The notes: a model not told the origin generated them from the sequence alone. DNA of 64,000 nucleotides from Arctopsyche grandis (GCF_051622035.1 NC_135366.1:9517001-9581000); one strand, 5' to 3'; shown: positions 24,816-37,959, numbered from the stretch's first letter. Program-made: numbers and translations.

Positions 24816-24999
24816 TTTTCTGATTAATTGTTATATTCTATATATTCTGATTGTATATGTATGTATTACTGTATTTCTGATTTCTGATTGTTTATGTATT
24901 TCATTAACGTACACCCATCGCATTGAAGCAAATCTGTAATGGCGAGTGTGTATTGATTTGTGACAATAAAATAAATAAAATAAAAATAAATATACATAT

Positions 25000-27900
25000 A
25001 TAAAATACGTGTGCATACAATTTATTAATTCGAAAGTGGAACATTTGCGAGAGTGGAATTTAATTTAGTAGTAGGTATATAAAAATGCATTCAATTAATC
25101 CGAATCAAAACTTTCCCAAACACGGTGTAGGTTTTGAGGCATGGCATAAAAAAAGATTATTGATGTTTCATATTGAAATATTTATTATTATGAAAAAGGA
25201 TTTTGAGCCATTTATCGTCCGGGGGCCGCGCCGCACAAAAATGTAAGAAGCGACCTGTCGATTTGAAAGATGGTCGAAGGTAAATTTGCGATGGGCCTTT
25301 TCATGCGGATTTTCCGAGAAAAACATTTTTAAATAAATACAAAACAGCAGATACACCATTCAAACATCAGTCTTGCGTTTTCACGTCAGGTGAGGCCCTT
25401 GCTAGACTCACATACATACATATACATATACCTTTCACCGGGAAAAAAAACCAACGTAAACGATTAATATTATATACCTACATTGAACGCTGAAAATGCA
25501 CGTGAAAATCTCACACAAAACGACGTATTTAAAGCGATAAATAAAATATAAATAAAAACGCATTAACCGTAGATTAGCCGTGCGCTCATTTAAATTTATT
25601 ATCCTTCTCCGGTGGGTTTAGCGTTGTTGACAGTGGTATGACTTGACTGTTTCGCCTCCCCATTTTATTACTTTTTTAATATTTTTATTTATTTTTTTAA
25701 CGATGTTTTGCGTGGAATCGCAACGTCATACCGAAACCTAGTGACAAATTATTCAAAAGTGCATTTGAACGTATGACATTTATTAATGAAGACGTGCCAT
25801 GAATTTATCGTTCAAATTGCCACTCGTGTCAGACAAAATGTACCAATGACGAGTCAACTTTTTTTAAACCGACACAGAACAATCAACATCGAGGTACTGA
25901 AAACAGGTACGGATATCGTTATTTATACAGCGAGAAGGATATTGAAAGAAAAATCGACCGACACAACAACGGCACGCTTTTTCAACCAATATATTGAAAA
26001 TTAAACACGGTTTTGTGTCGAAAATCGTCGTTCTTTGCGGTGAAATAAATTGATTGAAAAATATTCGATTCATGTGTGATTTTTTTTGTGATATGATTCA
26101 AGTGTATGCTGATCGTATTAATACTAATATTAAATATAGTATTGATTTTTTTTAAATAAATGCCTTTTTCAATTAATGCAGTCATGTTGTGTATGCGATT
26201 AGTTGCTTCAATATTAGCTCATATTCTTGTTCGTATCCGATTGTGAGACCAATCTTAAAGTGGACACGGCAAAGCCGCCGTACAATACAAATCCAAAAAG
26301 GAGGTGAAAGTGGACTTATCGAGGAAGAATCCTCCCTCCCATCATCTAACGACCATAATCCCATCCTATTCAATTTTCTCGAAAAAAGATTTCCCGACGT
26401 TTTCCCAGTTCGGGGAGCTTTCCATCTAAACCAGTATTATTTCTTCATTTCAACACAAAAAGGATTTATTTGAGTAGCGCCAAGCCAAAATATTTAATAG
26501 CGTATAAGGTGAAGATTAACTTAATTAGAAAAAAAGAAACATTCATGAGGATATTCTATTATTATGAAAATAATATTTTATGCTAATGTATGTCGAGTTA
26601 ATATAATAATAAAACTGCTAACGTAAAAATATACTTCAACATTTTTTTTTTTAAATAAAATACGGACAAAGAAAAGTACAAAGGTATTATTTTCTTCCAT
26701 AAAGACTGCCGAAACATAAATCATTTACAAGTCAATGCTGATTTTATGAGAGCATTTATAGATTTAGACATAAAATCAAAATATTTCAACGAATTAGACA
26801 TACTAGAAATAAACATTCTAAACCATAAACTAAGAAGAATATAACAGGAAAAACATTTAAATTACCTATGTAGTCGTAAACCAAGATAATTTTCGAGTGG
26901 AATAGAATGAAAATTAGTAGATAAAAAATTAAGTGCCTTAACTTTAAATATTTCTATTTTTAAAAGTATGAATAATTCTAAAAAAAATATAAAATGAAGT
27001 AGGCTATAATAGAATTACGTAATTCTAAATATTTACCTATTTAAAAATCAAAATTAAGAATAGTATAAATTTATTTCTAGCACCCTCCCTCAACGTCCAC
27101 CGAAAACAAAAATAAAAATTGATTTTACGAGCGTTTTGCAAAATAGGCGATTCTTTTGCCCATTTTTATTTATGGTGGACGGTTTCACCTTTATTCATTG
27201 ACATATTTTTTTCAGGACGTATCCTATTGTTAGATTTTGGCCCACGCCGATTTCGGTGAAATCGGTAAAATGCGGCAAAAAAATGGTAATGATTCGTAGC
27301 AGCGGGCATTATGCACTTTTGTGTGCGACGATATTGTGTTGCACCTGGAAGGAAATGCAGGCGGGGGGTAAAACTGAAATATACTGATTGATGACCGTAC
27401 CTAAAATGTTACAGACACCTAGGCAACACTAAAATCTTTTCCAAAATCAGGTGAAGTCAACCCTCCTTTTAAGGTAACAAAGGAGAATTATTTTAAAACA
27501 CGTATATCTATAATAATTCTATTTAAAAAATTAAAAACTTCCATTACCTAGCTGTATCGATGTTATCCGAACATTATATTTTAACTTAAAACTAGTTTTA
27601 GGACACAATATTTTTACTGAACCAGTAAACTAAGAAAGATAAAAAGAATCCTCATATACAACACTCATAATATAACGCCATTTATTTTTGGCAATTCTGC
27701 TATCCAAAAACACTGCTCGTATAAAGGTACCTTTTATTTTTATTTTTTGAGTTTGTATTTTATTAAAAATTGTAGTGATTCATTTTAACTGATAAAAATA
27801 ATTAAAGGAATATAATTTTTTTAATTAATACATACATACATACATACATCAGAACAAAACTTGTATTATTTAAGGAAATACAATTTTAAATTGAACAACC

Positions 27901-29320
27901 CTGCAAGTACATTTCAAAGTACCGCGACATTCTTTTGGCATCCTTCGACCTTCTTTACCTGTGACAAACTAACTTTTTTTTTGTTCCAGACTTCGTTAAA
28001 CCTTCCGGGTGGGCGTCACTAGGTCTGCTCTTGTTCTCGAAAACAATGAATGAATACGCTTTTTTCCGCTCAATGATTTTACTCTTATTTCGACTACAAT
28101 TTGCGAGAGCACACGTTTAATTATTCCCAGAATGAATCCCATCAATAAATCAACTGACCTTAAGCAACAACTTTTTGTTGCAAACTGAACATACATATGT
28201 ACATAATAGACTGCCTACAACCATGCAGAATAAATTAAACAATCCACATATAAAAATAAGTTTAAAAAAAATACAAAATCAATAAAACCAAACACAATAA
28301 GAATCATATCGAATCACTCATAAGCTAAACGTCAAAAAATCTTTTCATTGTAGCGACCCATCTTTTATATCATATAAATCTCAGTATCACAAGATCTCGA
28401 ATGAGGTAGCGAAAACAAACATGCTAAGATCTCATCAAGAACACTCTTCTGCCACGTGTCGAACCTAACCAAGACGCACCTGGTCGACTCACCTCCATCA
28501 AGCCGGCAATAAAATGTCGCCATTGAATTCTTCTAAAATGTCTATTATCATCGGCGACCGTAGACAAAAAAATATGGCAGATGTTTCATTACGTCAGCAC
28601 CATTTTACAAAAGAAGCCCCTCAGAGGAATTTGCGCAAGACAGTAAATTATAAGAAGCGTGTGGATGAAGCTCGCCGATAATTTGGGTACCTCATGGGTG
28701 GGTCATCAGCTGTTTCTCCGAAATCTTCTGCAGCGGATCAAAAAAGGACGTCTGTGGATTTTTTACAAAAATTTTTCATACGTGAAAAATCATAGTCAAA
28801 GTCAAAATCGTACAATTCACACATAATGACATTCCTGATGGTGAACGCGAATTCAACATTCACGCTCTCTCCGCAAATACATACGACTCACCCCTAAATT
28901 GAACTTGCAGGAATGCAATAAATAATCGAGTACCAAACCACCTATTCCATACCGAAAATACTTTTGCACACATAGCATAAACCAGTGGTGTCATATCCTG
29001 TACGCATAATTCACATACGATTGTATTATATCTATGAACATATGTATGTACATATGTATGTGTGTTACAGGGCTACCCACAAGTAGATTGTAAAACACGT
29101 TTGCAACTAAACTTTATACAATGCTTTATGCTTAATATTAACATATCTCTACAATTTTAGTTGGGTTTCAAATGATTTATAATATTTAACTGGCAAGTAA
29201 TTAAATCAATGTGAAGAACGCGTACCCTCTACATACATATATGTATGTACTATACAATAAATGAGATTGAAAAAAGTATCTGTTATAACTTATAAATATG
29301 TAATCTTCGGCGTTGGCTGA
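25000..29320. other. No gene recognised
   Basis: Largely AT-rich with small GC-richer islands near 25.2, 26.25-26.45 and 28.4-28.7 kb. Frames of up to 94 codons at 26.2-26.5 kb lack recognisable domains. No transposon termini were recognised here. Confidence 0.45.
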
Positions 29321-29324
29321 GTGC

Positions 29325-29440
29325 TTGTCAAATAACAATAGATCGCTCTATTAGTTTACAAAGCAAGAAAGTAAAAAAGCATGGATGACAGTAGTAGTTG
29401 ACAATGTGAACCATTTTTTGTGCAAAAAGCATCGTCCCAA
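29325..29440 (+). repeat. Dispersed repeat B, copy 1
   Basis: Shares with 54.62-54.74 and 54.93-55.03 kb the order CAATAGA..CTC.. / AAGCA.GA.AG.AAAAAA / ATGG / TTGA.AAT.GTGAA. Class unknown. Confidence 0.4.
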
Positions 29441-29444
29441 CACC

Positions 29445-32400
29445 GATCTTTGCTAATTATTGTTCAACTGTTTAGATTGTGAGTTATGAAGGTGTGGTAG
29501 AAACCCGCGTATGGATGGTTAGCCGTCATCACTCCGATTTAACACAAGATTCCGATGTAAATTTTAATAGTTCGTTTATGTTTAAACTTATCTAACTTCA
29601 TTTCGAACACATTAGCTAACCCCCCCGGATATCGATAAGATATGAAAGCGACCAGAATAGTGAAAGTGGTTCAAAATCAGATCACATTTCTTGACGGCCA
29701 GGAATATCACTAAACTAACATAGTGAAACTGATAAAAAGCAGTAACATTGTTCCTATGTTTAATCCATCATTTCACATCAACAGTTTGAATTTAAATAAA
29801 AAATGTTAGTATTTTTTAAATCCTAAGCTAAGCTAACTAACTTAATATATTAATTATTATATTATCTATTATCTATACATTATTTATATGGACGATGGCG
29901 TTACACTATTCTTCCTATCGTCTGAAATAAAAGTATTATTACTATTATAAAAAAATATATAAATAATGCTACGAAAAGACAAATTTAAAAAAATAACTAA
30001 CAATAGTTTATTAAAATATTAGATTTTCTTAAATAAATATGGGTAGGTAAATATAATAAATCCTTATTGAAGACAAAAACAATTTCGTTCACATAAATAT
30101 ACAATTGGATGTACTTATACTGAACAATTATCATATGAAATATTCTCAAAATATTTATCCGACATTTTCAGTGGATATCGAGTGGATTTCTCCCCGAGCC
30201 GCCGTTGGCATTGTACCCCAATATTCCAAGAAGTGGCACGTGAGGATTTGAACTGAAGAGCTTCCAAACGATAGGTAGCAGAAGGCGGGGAAGGATCACA
30301 ACCACAATAGCTACAGAATGCCTCGCCAGTGATTCAGTACAGGTAATAAATAGAGGTGCACCGGTGCGACACATCGCACACACTGCTACCCATTTACGGA
30401 CATTCTTTATTGTATGTATATAATATAAAAATATATTGCCCATTTCCAACACAATCATTATATCGACACCGTGAATAAACATAAAATGAAAACATTAAAT
30501 ATAATGCAATTTGTATAAGAGCAAATAATTATATGTCTTCAAAATCGTATTTATGCGCAATACATTGTACAAAGTTGTTGGGGTATGAAAATGTGTAAGT
30601 AGTGGATGAACTTTCCTTCTTTTCCACGTGTCAATCACACGCTATCTCATGCGAATCTCCTGTCCGACCCCTGGGAGGACTCGCCCTTTATTGCTTCCAT
30701 TATTAATAATCTTCAATAAAAGTCAACTTGTTACAAAAAGAAATACGGCGCCTCCTCTATTAAATTTTATTTTAAAGCTTTGCCATCGATCGCCAACTTT
30801 GAAATTTTCATTATTATTTTCACATTCAAAATTTCACAATACTTTTATCTTAAGCGATACAACAATATGCGTACCTTCAAATTTGATATTTTAAGTAAAG
30901 ATCAAACCTACATAGATGCTTATGTAATCCAAATAATTACCAAAAATAAAAGTTATATGTATTAGAAGTGCGACATAATATTTACTAACAATTCATCTTA
31001 CTTTTATATATCATCTCAATAGATTTATGAAAATTTGAATGAAGACAAATATAAATTTCACCATCAACTCGATGCTACGTATTTATGCGATCTACCTAAA
31101 AAAAACAACTGGTATGTCATTAATACTCAACAATTGGCTAAAAACACTGCATGTGCAAACATACTTAGAAAATACATGATTTACAAAAAAATTCTTAATC
31201 AGTTTAAATACATTATTATGAATCATACATAAATCGCTTATTCGAATCACGTCCCAAACACTCTATACGTACACTGCATACATATGTATGTACAACAACA
31301 CTTGCACATTTACAAAAGGTAATAAGTTCAGTGGCATTTAGGCAGCTATCTGGCGTGCTGGCCCACAAATAGCCGGCTGACCTTTCATTTATCCCCAAAG
31401 GTCCAAAGATAATATCATAATAACGTCATCCAAGCTTAAACAGCTCGATACACACAATACAAAAGTACTTACAATACACACGATTTTCCACACAAAACAT
31501 TACTGACACTTGATCGCAAGGCCAAAAAAATAAATTTAGATATTAAGTAAGCAAAAAATTAACGCATTTTATCATCGGGTTCGTTTGTGCGTAAACTAAA
31601 TAAGAACTATTACCCTGCGGTGTGAGCTTAACCCACCCCGTGTGGTACGCTCTGATGGCAGGGGTAGGTAGGGACGTCGTCTCTAGAATATGGCATCATA
31701 TCTGCGCCGTCATTCGGCCGTAATAAATACCTAAATAAAGCGCAAATAATACCCAAATCGCTCATCAGCGTTATAGCTTCCTGAGCTTCCACCCCTCGAT
31801 CCGGCCACCCCCCGAGAGGGGCTGCGGGAGTCCCTTCCCACCCCCATAGACCTCACTCCGTGGGAGGGGTGGTGGCAAGAACTTAAAGCCCGAGCTACTA
31901 GGAGCTGGGGGAGGGTTTTTAGGGGTGGTCGAAGGGGAACGGCGGGGTAATCTTACAAGGGGAGCCGAATATTGCGAGACTGGCGTAAACGTGCAACCTC
32001 AAACAATGAACCACCCCGAAGAAAATGAGAGAATTTATTAGACGCGCCGTTTGCGAGATTGTATATCTACAAAAAATGTATGTACGTATACTTTTTTATG
32101 CGTGATTGATGTCCTGAATCGCAAAGGGTATTTATTAGCGTGTAAATGCTAAATATTTTATTATTATGTATGGTATACGTACATACATATGTACATATGT
32201 ATTTTATATAATAATAAGAAAAACATAAATGAATATTGTATCTAAATTAATTATGAAATTAGGTCAAAATTCTTCAAATTATTTCAACATACATATTTAC
32301 ATAGATATCTGTCTCAATATGATTACAACTCAATATTACAAAAAAATAACTGTAAACCTATTAAGAACAAATGGAAAAAAAACTTTTAATAAATATATTT

Positions 32401-33225
32401 TCTTATCAAAATATTCAAAAAAAATTATGAGCAGTTAATTTTTTTTGAACATTATATATTTGTAAAATTTTTTTATAGCATTTAAGACTTGAATTAAATT
32501 TCTCATTCCCAATTATTGAAAGTATGTTGCTTCCTTCGTTATTTTACAGTACAAAAATTCTATTTATATTAGTTTCACTTCTATACAAGGTTTATATTAG
32601 TTTCACTTCGTCCAGTAGTATTTATTTAATTCATGATTACGCTTTACAAACAATAAGTGAAACCTGTAACTCTTTATTAATTTTGACCCACTGACCAAAA
32701 ATATTATATTCAAATGTCCATTTGGTTGTGATTTTCTAAATATACGCGTAAGATTTAGTTTTCGAACCCAGAAGATTACATGTATAAATGATTAAGTTGG
32801 CATGATGTTAAAGTGTGTATGCATAACATGGTCATGGAGAAATAAACATGGTTTAAAATGCTAAACGGTTCTCATTATTAGCCACGTGTCCCTTCACGAA
32901 TTGAATCCTACATACGTTTTCCAGGTTTCTTTTTACTTTGTACGATCTCTCATTCCAAATTCACTATATCAACCTTGCATTGTACTTGCACAACTTTATC
33001 ACTTTGACGCTATTTTCTATTCATATTCACCGGAACCTTTTGTATATCATAGTGTATGTATGTATACTATATTATTTCGTTGAGTTTTGTCAGTACATTT
33101 ATACAATATACAATATAATAGTTCATAACATACATACAATAGAGATATCTATGGACAATCAAAAAAAAATTGAATACACACCAAATTCACGAGAGATTCA
33201 TTAATGTACATATATGGCATATTTT
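29445..33225. other. No gene recognised; GC-rich patch 31.78-31.98 kb
   Basis: Mostly AT-rich. The patch at 31.78-31.98 kb (CCCCCCGAGAGGGG and nearby G-rich runs) is markedly GC-rich and could be regulatory. At 32.56-32.61 kb TTTATATTAGTTTCACTTC is directly duplicated with a 9-bp spacer. No exon was defined. Confidence 0.4.
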
Positions 33226-33231
33226 TACAAG

Positions 33232-33470
33232 ATTCAACAAATTCGAGATGCTAATAACTCAAATTTGCAAGAAACTGAAGGGGAGGATATCGATTTATTG
33301 AATCCGTCACAATAAGTGAGCTCAAAAGATCAGAAAATTCTAATAGGAGACGGTCAATCTTTGTTTTAATAACCACAAAATCTCACCAGCAACGTATTTG
33401 GCTGAGACTTGAACTCATGACCTCTCTACTGGCATGCAAGTTCTTGGCAAGCTTTACCAAAGTCGCCGCT
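33232..33470 (-). mobile_element. tRNA-headed SINE copy, diverged
   Basis: The minus strand shows the body of the SINE family with a head containing TCATGAGTTCAAGTCTCAGC at the B-box position. It is degraded, and only the order of blocks supports it. Confidence 0.5.
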
Positions 33471-33635
33471 CGTTCGCGCCGTTCCTGATAAGCTTTGTTT
33501 GTTTTCGTTTCTTTTGTATGAAAAAGTTAATTACATAACATGCTGTATTTTGCAGAAATATAAATCCATAAAAAATGTCATGCCTTTTTGCTTAAAATAA
33601 GCTAAGGAGGTTTCAAATCTATTTATTTTTTTAAC

Positions 33636-34234
33636 TTAACCTTCCAGCGGGTGCGCTGTCGTAAAATTTACGACAAATGCGCTTTATCGCATCTCCTACT
33701 TTTACCACTTAGTGATAAGCATCGAGCTTCGAGCTATTCGAAGGTCAGTGTTTCCTGAAACTGCAGGCGAATCAGGTGTGCTCAGAAGTTTTTGTGAGTC
33801 ATTGATATTTGGTAATTTACGTTGAGCGTTCCGTTAAAACCTTTACATGCCAGAAGCATTCTGCAGTTGAGGTGGTTTGTAATAATTGTAAGGATGAAAA
33901 TATTAATTCTGACTAATAGGTAATATTGATTCAGATTAATAATTCTAACTAATGATCGAATAGGTCGATAAAATATTTCGTTTTGAAATGTTAGCATATT
34001 TAGAGTGTTGTTTTGGTTTTTTGTTTAGAAAGTAAAATATACAGTAAAATATACATTTAAAGTATTGTCATTTATCATTTTTCACAACCTTACAATATTT
34101 CCTTAACATTTACATAAAGAAATCACCAATTACATAAATAAAACAGCATTTACATGGAGAAAACTTGATGACGTAAAATTTACGACAAGCGCCTGCTCCA
34201 AGGAAATAACTCCGCGCGCTCGCTGGAAGGTTAA
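33636..34234. mobile_element. piggyBac-like MITE (TTAA flanks), family 2
   Basis: TTAA at 33636-33639 and 34231-34234 flank a 591-bp body with inverted ends CCTTCCAGCGGGTGCGC and GCGCGCTCGCTGGAAGG. Just inside, the palindromic CGTAAAATTTACGAC occurs near both ends. No transposase frame. It differs in sequence from the 3.8-kb element but has nearly the same length. Confidence 0.8.
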
Positions 34235-34743
34235 AACGATTGCAGGATTGGTTTTCTAAGAGCACACTATATTTGTGTATTTTTATGAACAAAAAAAACT
34301 ATTATTATATGTAGATTATGTACTTTCAATTAAATAAACAATTAAATTCCATATTCATATAGACATTATTTGACAATTTCCTCAATTATTGCACAACGAT
34401 AAATTAAGGATTAATATGGAAAATAGACATTGCGAATAAATGTTACCAAAATAATAAGCCGTCCTTACTCAGACTCAACAATCATAATATCTATGTACAT
34501 ATATACATACGAATGTGTGTATAAAGTATACAAACATAATAAATAGTTTATTTGATGAAAACAATATTATAAACACGCTGATACTTTATAGCCTTATAGG
34601 TTATACTTAAGTGCCTATTTCAGAAATATTTCACCGAAGAAAGATTTTTTTCTCCATGGAAAAAGCCCGAACTACGTAGATACGCATTATTTATTTTTAG
34701 CCTACATATTTCGTACTTACATTTTCGACGTTTTTCCAGAGAA

Positions 34744-34906
34744 AGTTTATGTTTGCGTGGCGTGGTGTTGGCTGTTGTGGGGGGCGGCGGGTGGCGCGAG
34801 GTGGCTCCGGGGGCGGCCAAAGGGGAGGTGAGGGGCGGGTGGGGGGCGCAGGGCGCAGGCGCGCTCCCGCCCTGCAGCCTGGCCTCACGCACGCCCCTGC
34901 GTAAGT
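34744..34906. promoter_or_regulatory. CpG-rich island with splice donors on both strands
   Basis: About 160 bp of G-rich, CpG-rich DNA. On the plus strand it ends in a perfect donor, CCCTGC followed by GTAAGT (34901). On the minus strand an open frame runs through it (CAPHPPLTSPLAAPGA, RKHKLSLEKRRKCK) into a perfect donor GTAAGTAC near 34.72 kb. Either strand could therefore carry an exon. The minus frame has no ATG, so it would have to be internal. No domain is recognised. Confidence 0.3.
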
Positions 34907-35328
34907 CGTAAATCAATTCCACGCAATCCTCGCCACTATATGAAATTATTCACTTATTAGCAGCGCATTATCTTTACGCGACGACACCTCGCCACTTACG
35001 GTTGCGCCCTAAATTCGCGATCCGGCCAATCTCAATCATTTCGCTTGTCGAATGTCGCAATACACATTGGTATGAAATCAAAATTGCAGGTGTTTTAAAA
35101 AGAAGATCTAACCTTTGGAACTGGATTCTGTGCGGCATAATTCAGATTCGTCAAATGAATCTCGTTGATCTGGAAAGAGTGGAGAATGCGTTTTTACTAT
35201 AAACGATAAAACTTAATAAATAAATGAAACAATATTTTTTTTATTTAAAACAAAAGCAAATCTTTTTTATTTCAAATTTGTATTGAAAAAATTCTATACA
35301 ATAATACCAATCATAAAAGACTGCCAGC

Positions 35329-36226
35329 ATATGAGCCGTTATATTTGAAAGTGGCTTTTAATAAGTACACTATTCTTCATTTCGAGAAATATTAAATATA
35401 ATGTTTTTTGCGTTTAACGATATTTAAAAATTCTGGTGGCCCGTAATACGTTTATTCTGCTTTCTTTCTTTATCAACGCTAAATAAAATAAAATTATATC
35501 GCGCGCTCATATTACCATTATTAACCTATGCTTCACCTGTATGGAATAACGCCTCGAATACTAACCTTTCCAAGCTCCAAGTAATACAAAATAAATCCCT
35601 TAAAATAATTTATAATACACCCATATATACTAACCTGAAAAAACTGCATGCTATATATAATATTCCGTTTGTTACAGACATTACTATCAAACTAACCAGT
35701 AGATTCTATGAAAGAATCACTAATAACCATACTAACACACTTGTGAAGAGTCTCGGTGATTACAATAAAATGTCTATACCCTTCAGGTATAAACACAGAT
35801 TACCTAAACACAATCTGCTTTAGGTCATCGACTTTAGATAGTCTTTAATTAATATTATGTATTAGATGTATTATGAACATTTACAAGGATTGTAAATAGG
35901 TTTTTGAGCTCTTTTTCCTATTATGCTTTAGATTAACATTAGAATAATATAATACTGTGATTACTAACCAAATTAAATTAAAATTGTAAAATAGAAAATG
36001 ATCAGTAGATCAGTAGCTATTAAAATAGATATAAGATGTATTGTGAACATAATTTCGTAATAATAAAAAGCATTTAAAAATCAAAAATCAAATTCTGCTT
36101 TTCTGAGATTCTGGACATATCGAATTAAAAAAGTAATAACAATTTGTGAATTAGGTCAAACAGAAATAGTGTTTTTGGAACTGAAAACTTGATTTTTCGC
36201 CTCTTTCCAATATAACGGGCCAAATG
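35329..36226. mobile_element. MITE family D, copy 2, split by a Jockey insertion
   Basis: The left end ATATGAGCCGTTATATTTG and the right end CCAATATAACGGGCCAAAT are inverted repeats. Both halves match the intact copy at 10.18-10.43 kb: the left half through CTGGTGGCCCGTAATACG, and the right half from TTCTGGACATATCGAATT. The 638 bp between are the Jockey insertion plus one copy of its target duplication. Confidence 0.8.
35464..36091 (+). mobile_element. 5'-truncated Jockey LINE insertion
   Basis: An open frame from the insertion edge to the TAG at about 35822 encodes a C-terminal segment of a Jockey-type reverse transcriptase (KLYRALILPLLTYASPVW, LQVIQNKSLKIIYNTPIY, LVKSLGDYNKMSIPFRYKHR). A 3' UTR follows, with an A-rich tail (AAAAATCAAAAATCAA). 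The 10-bp direct repeat ATTCTGCTTT flanks it at 35454-35463 and 36092-36101, a target-site duplication. The intact frame of about 118 codons indicates a fairly recent insertion. Confidence 0.9.
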
Positions 36227-36271
36227 TAGCTTTTTTAGCACTATTATTCTAAAAGATTTTCCGAAAAATAC

Positions 36272-36644
36272 AATATTGTTAAACTTCGTTGATCGGACGA
36301 GAAAGCATTTCAGGGAATAAATTGCATGACGCCAAAAATTGTCACGGGCAAAATAAAGGGGGGGGGGGGCAACGGCACGCGGTGTTCCCAAGCAGTCACC
36401 AATCCAAGTACTGACCGCGCCCAATGTTGCTTAACTTTGGTGATCGGACAAGAAACCATTTCAGGGAATAAATTGCAGGTCAAAAATTGGCACGGGCAAA
36501 AAAAAAGGGGGGGGGGGGCAACGGCACGCGGTGTTCCCAAGCGGTCACCCATCCAAGTGCTGACCGCGCCCAATGTTGCTTAACTTCGGTGATAGACCAT
36601 ACCACGTTGAATACCGGTGTATTCAACGTGGTATGGTCGTTGGC
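36272..36644 (-). repeat. Tandem 5S rRNA-derived units with palindromic head
   Basis: The minus strand shows 5S rRNA sequence repeated with a period of 149 bp. The unit read from 36594 to 36519 contains the internal control region (GAAGTTAAGCAACATTGGGC, then TTGGATGGGTGACCGCTTGG) and ends in a C12 run followed by T9, a Pol III terminator-like tract. A second unit spans about 36453-36370 and ends in C11. A third is only a fragment (36.27-36.31 kb). The outermost unit begins with the true 5S start GCCAACGACCATACCACG at 36644, but after about 32 nt an inverted copy of its own first part follows, replacing about nine expected bases. Not a normal 5S gene. Confidence 0.8.
36595..36638. repeat. Perfect 20-bp palindrome in the 5S head
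   Basis: GACCATACCACGTTGAATAC (36595-36614) and its exact reverse complement (36619-36638) flank CGGT, which is itself part of a self-complementary ACCGGT. The arms are the 5' region of 5S rRNA in both orientations. Confidence 0.9.
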
Positions 36645-36969
36645 GACAGTTTATCAAACAGACACAATTTCATCCATTCCAATTTTATACAAACACTGAT
36701 AAGAGTCGACACAATCAACGTCTAATTTGACATCTGTATACATTTTATTATATCACATAATGAAAAATATCAATTTGTTTCGTTTTGAGCTATTATACAT
36801 CAAGCATTAAAATAAAGTACATACATATGTATATATGTATGTACTTTTAATAATCAGCCAACAATACGTATACAATATGTATACGTACATGCATATGAAG
36901 GTTAGTAAGCTGAATAAGCTTACTACCCACTAAGCTACATACACATATTCTAGATATGTACATACATAT

Positions 36970-37375
36970 TTATATATGTAGCTCAGTGGGCAAAAATGTG
37001 TCACATTCAAACCCTGGCTGCGATTGTGTATTTCTGAAGTATTTTGCTGGTCAAAATTGGATGATTATATGTAACCAGCAGCATAGATTAATGGTTAGCA
37101 TGTTATGCTTCCAGACCAATAGGTCACGGATTCAATCTCTACCCGGTGCTGCTGGCCAAACCAGAGATATGTGACTCCAGGTCGCTCGTTTCCTATCAGA
37201 TTTTTTCTGATTTTCATTGAAACGGTTCCAACAAATTGGCAACCTCACAATTTTCGAGTTTTTGAGCATCTCGAATTCGCTCTATGATGCTCTGTAAAAA
37301 TTACTCTCAATTATTTATCGATGGTCAAAAAGGCGTATTACCTATGAGGCCTTCCCGGTTTATGTATTATATGTA
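36970..37375 (+). mobile_element. tRNA-headed SINE, two heads in tandem
   Basis: The first head (GTAGCTCAGTGGGC, later CATTCAAACCCTGGC) is truncated at about 37060. A second head (AATGGTTAGCATG, CACGGATTCAATCTC) is followed by the complete body and the AGGCCTTCCCGG 3' segment. An (AT)n run follows directly. The double head suggests one copy inserted into another. Confidence 0.8.
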
Positions 37376-37379
<4 letters not shown>

Positions 37380-37440
<61 letters not shown>

Positions 37441-37446
37441 CATATA
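37380..37446. repeat. (TA)n microsatellite
   Basis: Uninterrupted TA run directly after the SINE tail. Confidence 0.95.
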
Positions 37447-37742
37447 TATAAAAATCTAATCAATTATCTCCCATCAGAGTTTGCCATTTTTTTTATTATT
37501 TAGATAATAAATAATACGTAAAAAATTGCTCACTTTTCTATTTGTATCACAAATGCGAAAATACGTCATTCATCGGTTGTTGACAAACATTACATGTTCG
37601 CGATTGGATCATGACTGTACATAATTCGCTATAGTAACGTAAATAAAACGTGACTAGAAATCTAATTAGCAAAAACATATAAAAGCCTTGTAAAAATAAT
37701 TCAACTCAAAAAGTTCACATCCCGGCTCTGCTTTATGAAGGA

Positions 37743-37955
37743 CTAGTGGTTTTACCCGGCTTTGCTCGGTATTTGTAATATAAAACGCTTAAAAATGGCC
37801 AATCTCATAGTAAACAATTTATTTGAATAGTTTTGTTTTATTCAAATTTATTTGAATATTCATTTGTTTTTGTTTTATTAAATTTAACGTCACGTATTCT
37901 ATGAACCAACGATAGTTACATACATACAAAGTCTCTTTCAAATTATATATTATAA
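37743..37955 (-). mobile_element. Helitron-like short element, copy 2
   Basis: Read on the minus strand it ends GAGCAAAGCCGGGTAAAACC then ACTAGT, and starts near AATATATAATTTGAAAGAG. Same family as at 7.3, 49.3 and 59.4 kb. Confidence 0.65.
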
Positions 37956-37959
37956 AATT

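Noticed and set aside
36519..36644. Functional 5S rRNA gene
   Set aside because: The 5' region is replaced by an inverted copy of itself and the other units lack the head, so none can form a normal 5S rRNA.
36125..36699. Repeated 70-99 codon ORFs with a shared start
   Set aside because: Translations of the 5S-derived tandem repeat in both orientations.
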